Positions 6,340 through 7,740 of a stretch of DNA of 7,740 nucleotides are shown piece after piece. The translations under genes were made by a program, and so were the position numbers. The notes under the pieces were generated by a model. It was not told the DNA's origin, did not search any database, and saw only the letters and a program-made list of their open reading frames with translations. Each line of letters opens with the position of its first letter. The stretch's first letter is position 1. This stretch comes from Bacteroidales bacterium (GTDB taxonomy: Bacteria; Bacteroidota; Bacteroidia; Bacteroidales; Muribaculaceae), in assembly GCA_004557195.1 (NCBI GenBank), contig SFER01000102.1, positions 1-7,740 on the forward strand, given 5' to 3'.

Positions 6340-7740
6340 ATGACTCGAATCTATTCATTCCTGCTCTCGATTCTGCTTGCGTGCTCATTGCAAGCCGCCG
6401 ATGTGCTCCCTGTAACCGGCAGTTGGATTAACTTGTTCTATCAAGATGTGAGGAACAAATATTCCAACCCCAAAGATATGGACAACACCGACCCTGCATT
6501 GTGGCGTGCCAAGGTGCGCGAGATGCACGATATGGGAGTGGAATACATCGTGTTTATGGCGGTAGCCAACGAAGGCAAGGCGGTGTATCCGTCGAAGATA
6601 ATGCCTCTTGGCTACAACCCCGACCGCGAAAGCCCTGTGTCGGCAATCCTCGATGAAGCCTCTTCGCTCGGCATGAAAGCATTTTTGAGCATCGGCTGGG
6701 CGGAAAACCAGGACGACAACCTGCGCATCCCCGCCATTCTCAATCGCCAGAAAGAGATAATGGCGGAACTTGCCGAAATCTATCGCGACTGCCCCGCGTT
6801 CTACGGGTGGTATCTTCCGGTGGAAGACTGCCTCGGACCGGTACTCACCGATGCCGCTGTGGTTGCTGTAAACAACCTCGTGGAGCGTGCCCACAAGCTC
6901 ACACCGGGAAAGAAAACCCTCATATCGCCCTACGGATTCTTCCGCTCCGAATTTAATAACCCGCGTTTCGGAACGCAGATAGAACGCCTCAAGGTGGATA
7001 TCATCGCCTATCAAGACGAGGTGGGATGTGTGCGCGAGAAATTCCCCATGCCTCGCCTCAAGATGGCATGGAAAAAGATGCGCGAAATTCACAACCGCAC
7101 CGGAATTGAATTTTGGGCAAATTGCGAGCTATTCACCTGGGAGGCAGGAACCAACAGCCGCGAGTCGGCACTCATTCCCGCAGCATTTCCGCGTGTGTTG
7201 TCGCAACTCGTGGCGGCAACCGATGGAGGAGTGGAACGAATAATCTCGTTCATGACTTGCGGAATATGGAGCCTCGGCAACGATGGCTACAGCCTCGGGC
7301 AGCCTTCGCTCTCGAAATGCACCGCCACCGACTACATGGCATGGCGCAACGGAGACCGCCGTTGGAAACTCCTTGAGAAGTCGATGCGCGGCGAGTTGAA
7401 ATCGCTTTGCGGCAACGGTTCCGTTCTCACAGATGGCATTATCGGCGAGGAGACACCCGAAGACACTGCATGGCAACAGTTCAAGCCGGGAGCCAACACC
7501 ATAGAGATCCCGACAGGAAGTGCTGAAGCATCGAGCGTGTTTTTGCGCTTCTTGAATTGCGCCAAAAAGGGGATAGGACTTCCCTACAAAGTCTATCTCT
7601 ACGCCGGAAATGATTCCGACCACTGCACATTGGTGAGTGTTAGCGATGTGGAGCAATTCCCCAACAAACTCCACGACACTTGGATTGACTGTGTGCAACT
7701 TGCTCTCCCCACAGGAGCAAGGCATGTCAAAGTGGTGCTG
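6340..7740 (+). CDS. Exported DUF4434 protein, putative TIM-barrel glycoside hydrolase (3' partial)
   Basis: The frame is open from ATG 6340 to the right edge (467 codons visible, no stop), so the end of the gene is missing. The start is two bases after the GH20 stop; an in-frame TGA at 6319 with no other start codon between leaves 6340 as the only choice. Residues 1-19 are a signal peptide, either cut after LQA (19) or read as a lipoprotein through LLAC (Cys15). Residues about 26-340 resemble DUF4434 (PF14488), a TIM-barrel domain: GSWINLFYQD (27-36), an EYIVFMAV strand (68-75), KAFLSIGW (113-120), YGWYLPVED (155-163), DIIAYQDEVG (220-229) and EFWANCELFTWE (257-268). Glu162, Glu227 and Glu263 end predicted strands and are candidate catalytic carboxylates. 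Residues from about 380 look beta-rich, possibly a binding domain. Operon position suggests action on the same glycan. The enzymatic role is inferred; the family assignment rests on motif memory. Confidence 0.8.
   Translation, partial: MTRIYSFLLSILLACSLQAADVLPVTGSWINLFYQDVRNKYSNPKDMDNTDPALWRAKVREMHDMGVEYIVFMAVANEGKAVYPSKIMPLGYNPDRESPVSAILDEASSLGMKAFLSIGWAENQDDNLRIPAILNRQKEIMAELAEIYRDCPAFYGWYLPVEDCLGPVLTDAAVVAVNNLVERAHKLTPGKKTLISPYGFFRSEFNNPRFGTQIERLKVDIIAYQDEVGCVREKFPMPRLKMAWKKMREIHNRTGIEFWANCELFTWEAGTNSRESALIPAAFPRVLSQLVAATDGGVERIISFMTCGIWSLGNDGYSLGQPSLSKCTATDYMAWRNGDRRWKLLEKSMRGELKSLCGNGSVLTDGIIGEETPEDTAWQQFKPGANTIEIPTGSAEASSVFLRFLNCAKKGIGLPYKVYLYAGNDSDHCTLVSVSDVEQFPNKLHDTWIDCVQLALPTGARHVKVVL

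Noticed and set aside
6385..7092. Minus-strand open frame of 235 residues, and a second at 7129-7725
   Set aside because: Both are in register with the DUF4434 gene, whose plus frame is open to the right edge and carries a signal peptide and family motifs.
1..7740. RNA genes, CRISPR, insertion sequences, direct or inverted repeats, attachment sites, terminators
   Set aside because: Genes fill all but about 33 bases of the window, and no repeat array, transposase, tRNA-like fold or hairpin plus T-run was seen by eye on either strand.

Overview
The window is a single, tightly packed, plus-strand run of four genes with almost no non-coding DNA. Lipoprotein-type leaders, a DUF5009 membrane protein, a Bacteroidetes-style GH20 hexosaminidase and a DUF4434 protein point to the order Bacteroidales. 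The moderately high G+C would suit a gut lineage such as Muribaculaceae, but the family-level placement is inference.

Layout: (1) bases 2-2605 encode a secreted two-domain enzyme, cut by the left edge of the window, with an N-terminal sialate O-acetylesterase (SGNH) domain and a C-terminal GHL10/DUF187-like TIM-barrel glycosidase domain. (2) Bases 2602-4002 overlap it by four bases (ATGA) and encode a polytopic DUF5009 protein of the HGSNAT/NagX-like acyltransferase superfamily, preceded by an unusually strong Shine-Dalgarno sequence. (3) After 31 bases, 4034-6337 encode a GH20 beta-N-acetylhexosaminidase lipoprotein with Fn3-like and F5/8-type C-terminal domains. (4) After 2 bases, 6340 to the right edge encodes an exported DUF4434 protein, probably an uncharacterised TIM-barrel glycoside hydrolase, cut by the window end.

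Working model (inference): this is an operon for processing an acetylated, amino-sugar-rich glycan in the periplasm or at the cell surface. The esterase would remove O-acetyl groups. The membrane protein could move acetyl groups from cytoplasmic acetyl-CoA onto free amino sugars. GH20 would then release terminal GlcNAc or GalNAc, and the GHL10-like and DUF4434 barrels would cut other linkages. Host mucin or sialoglycan, and O-acetylated or partly N-deacetylated peptidoglycan, are both possible substrates. No SusC/SusD pair, regulator, tRNA, mobile element or CRISPR array is visible.
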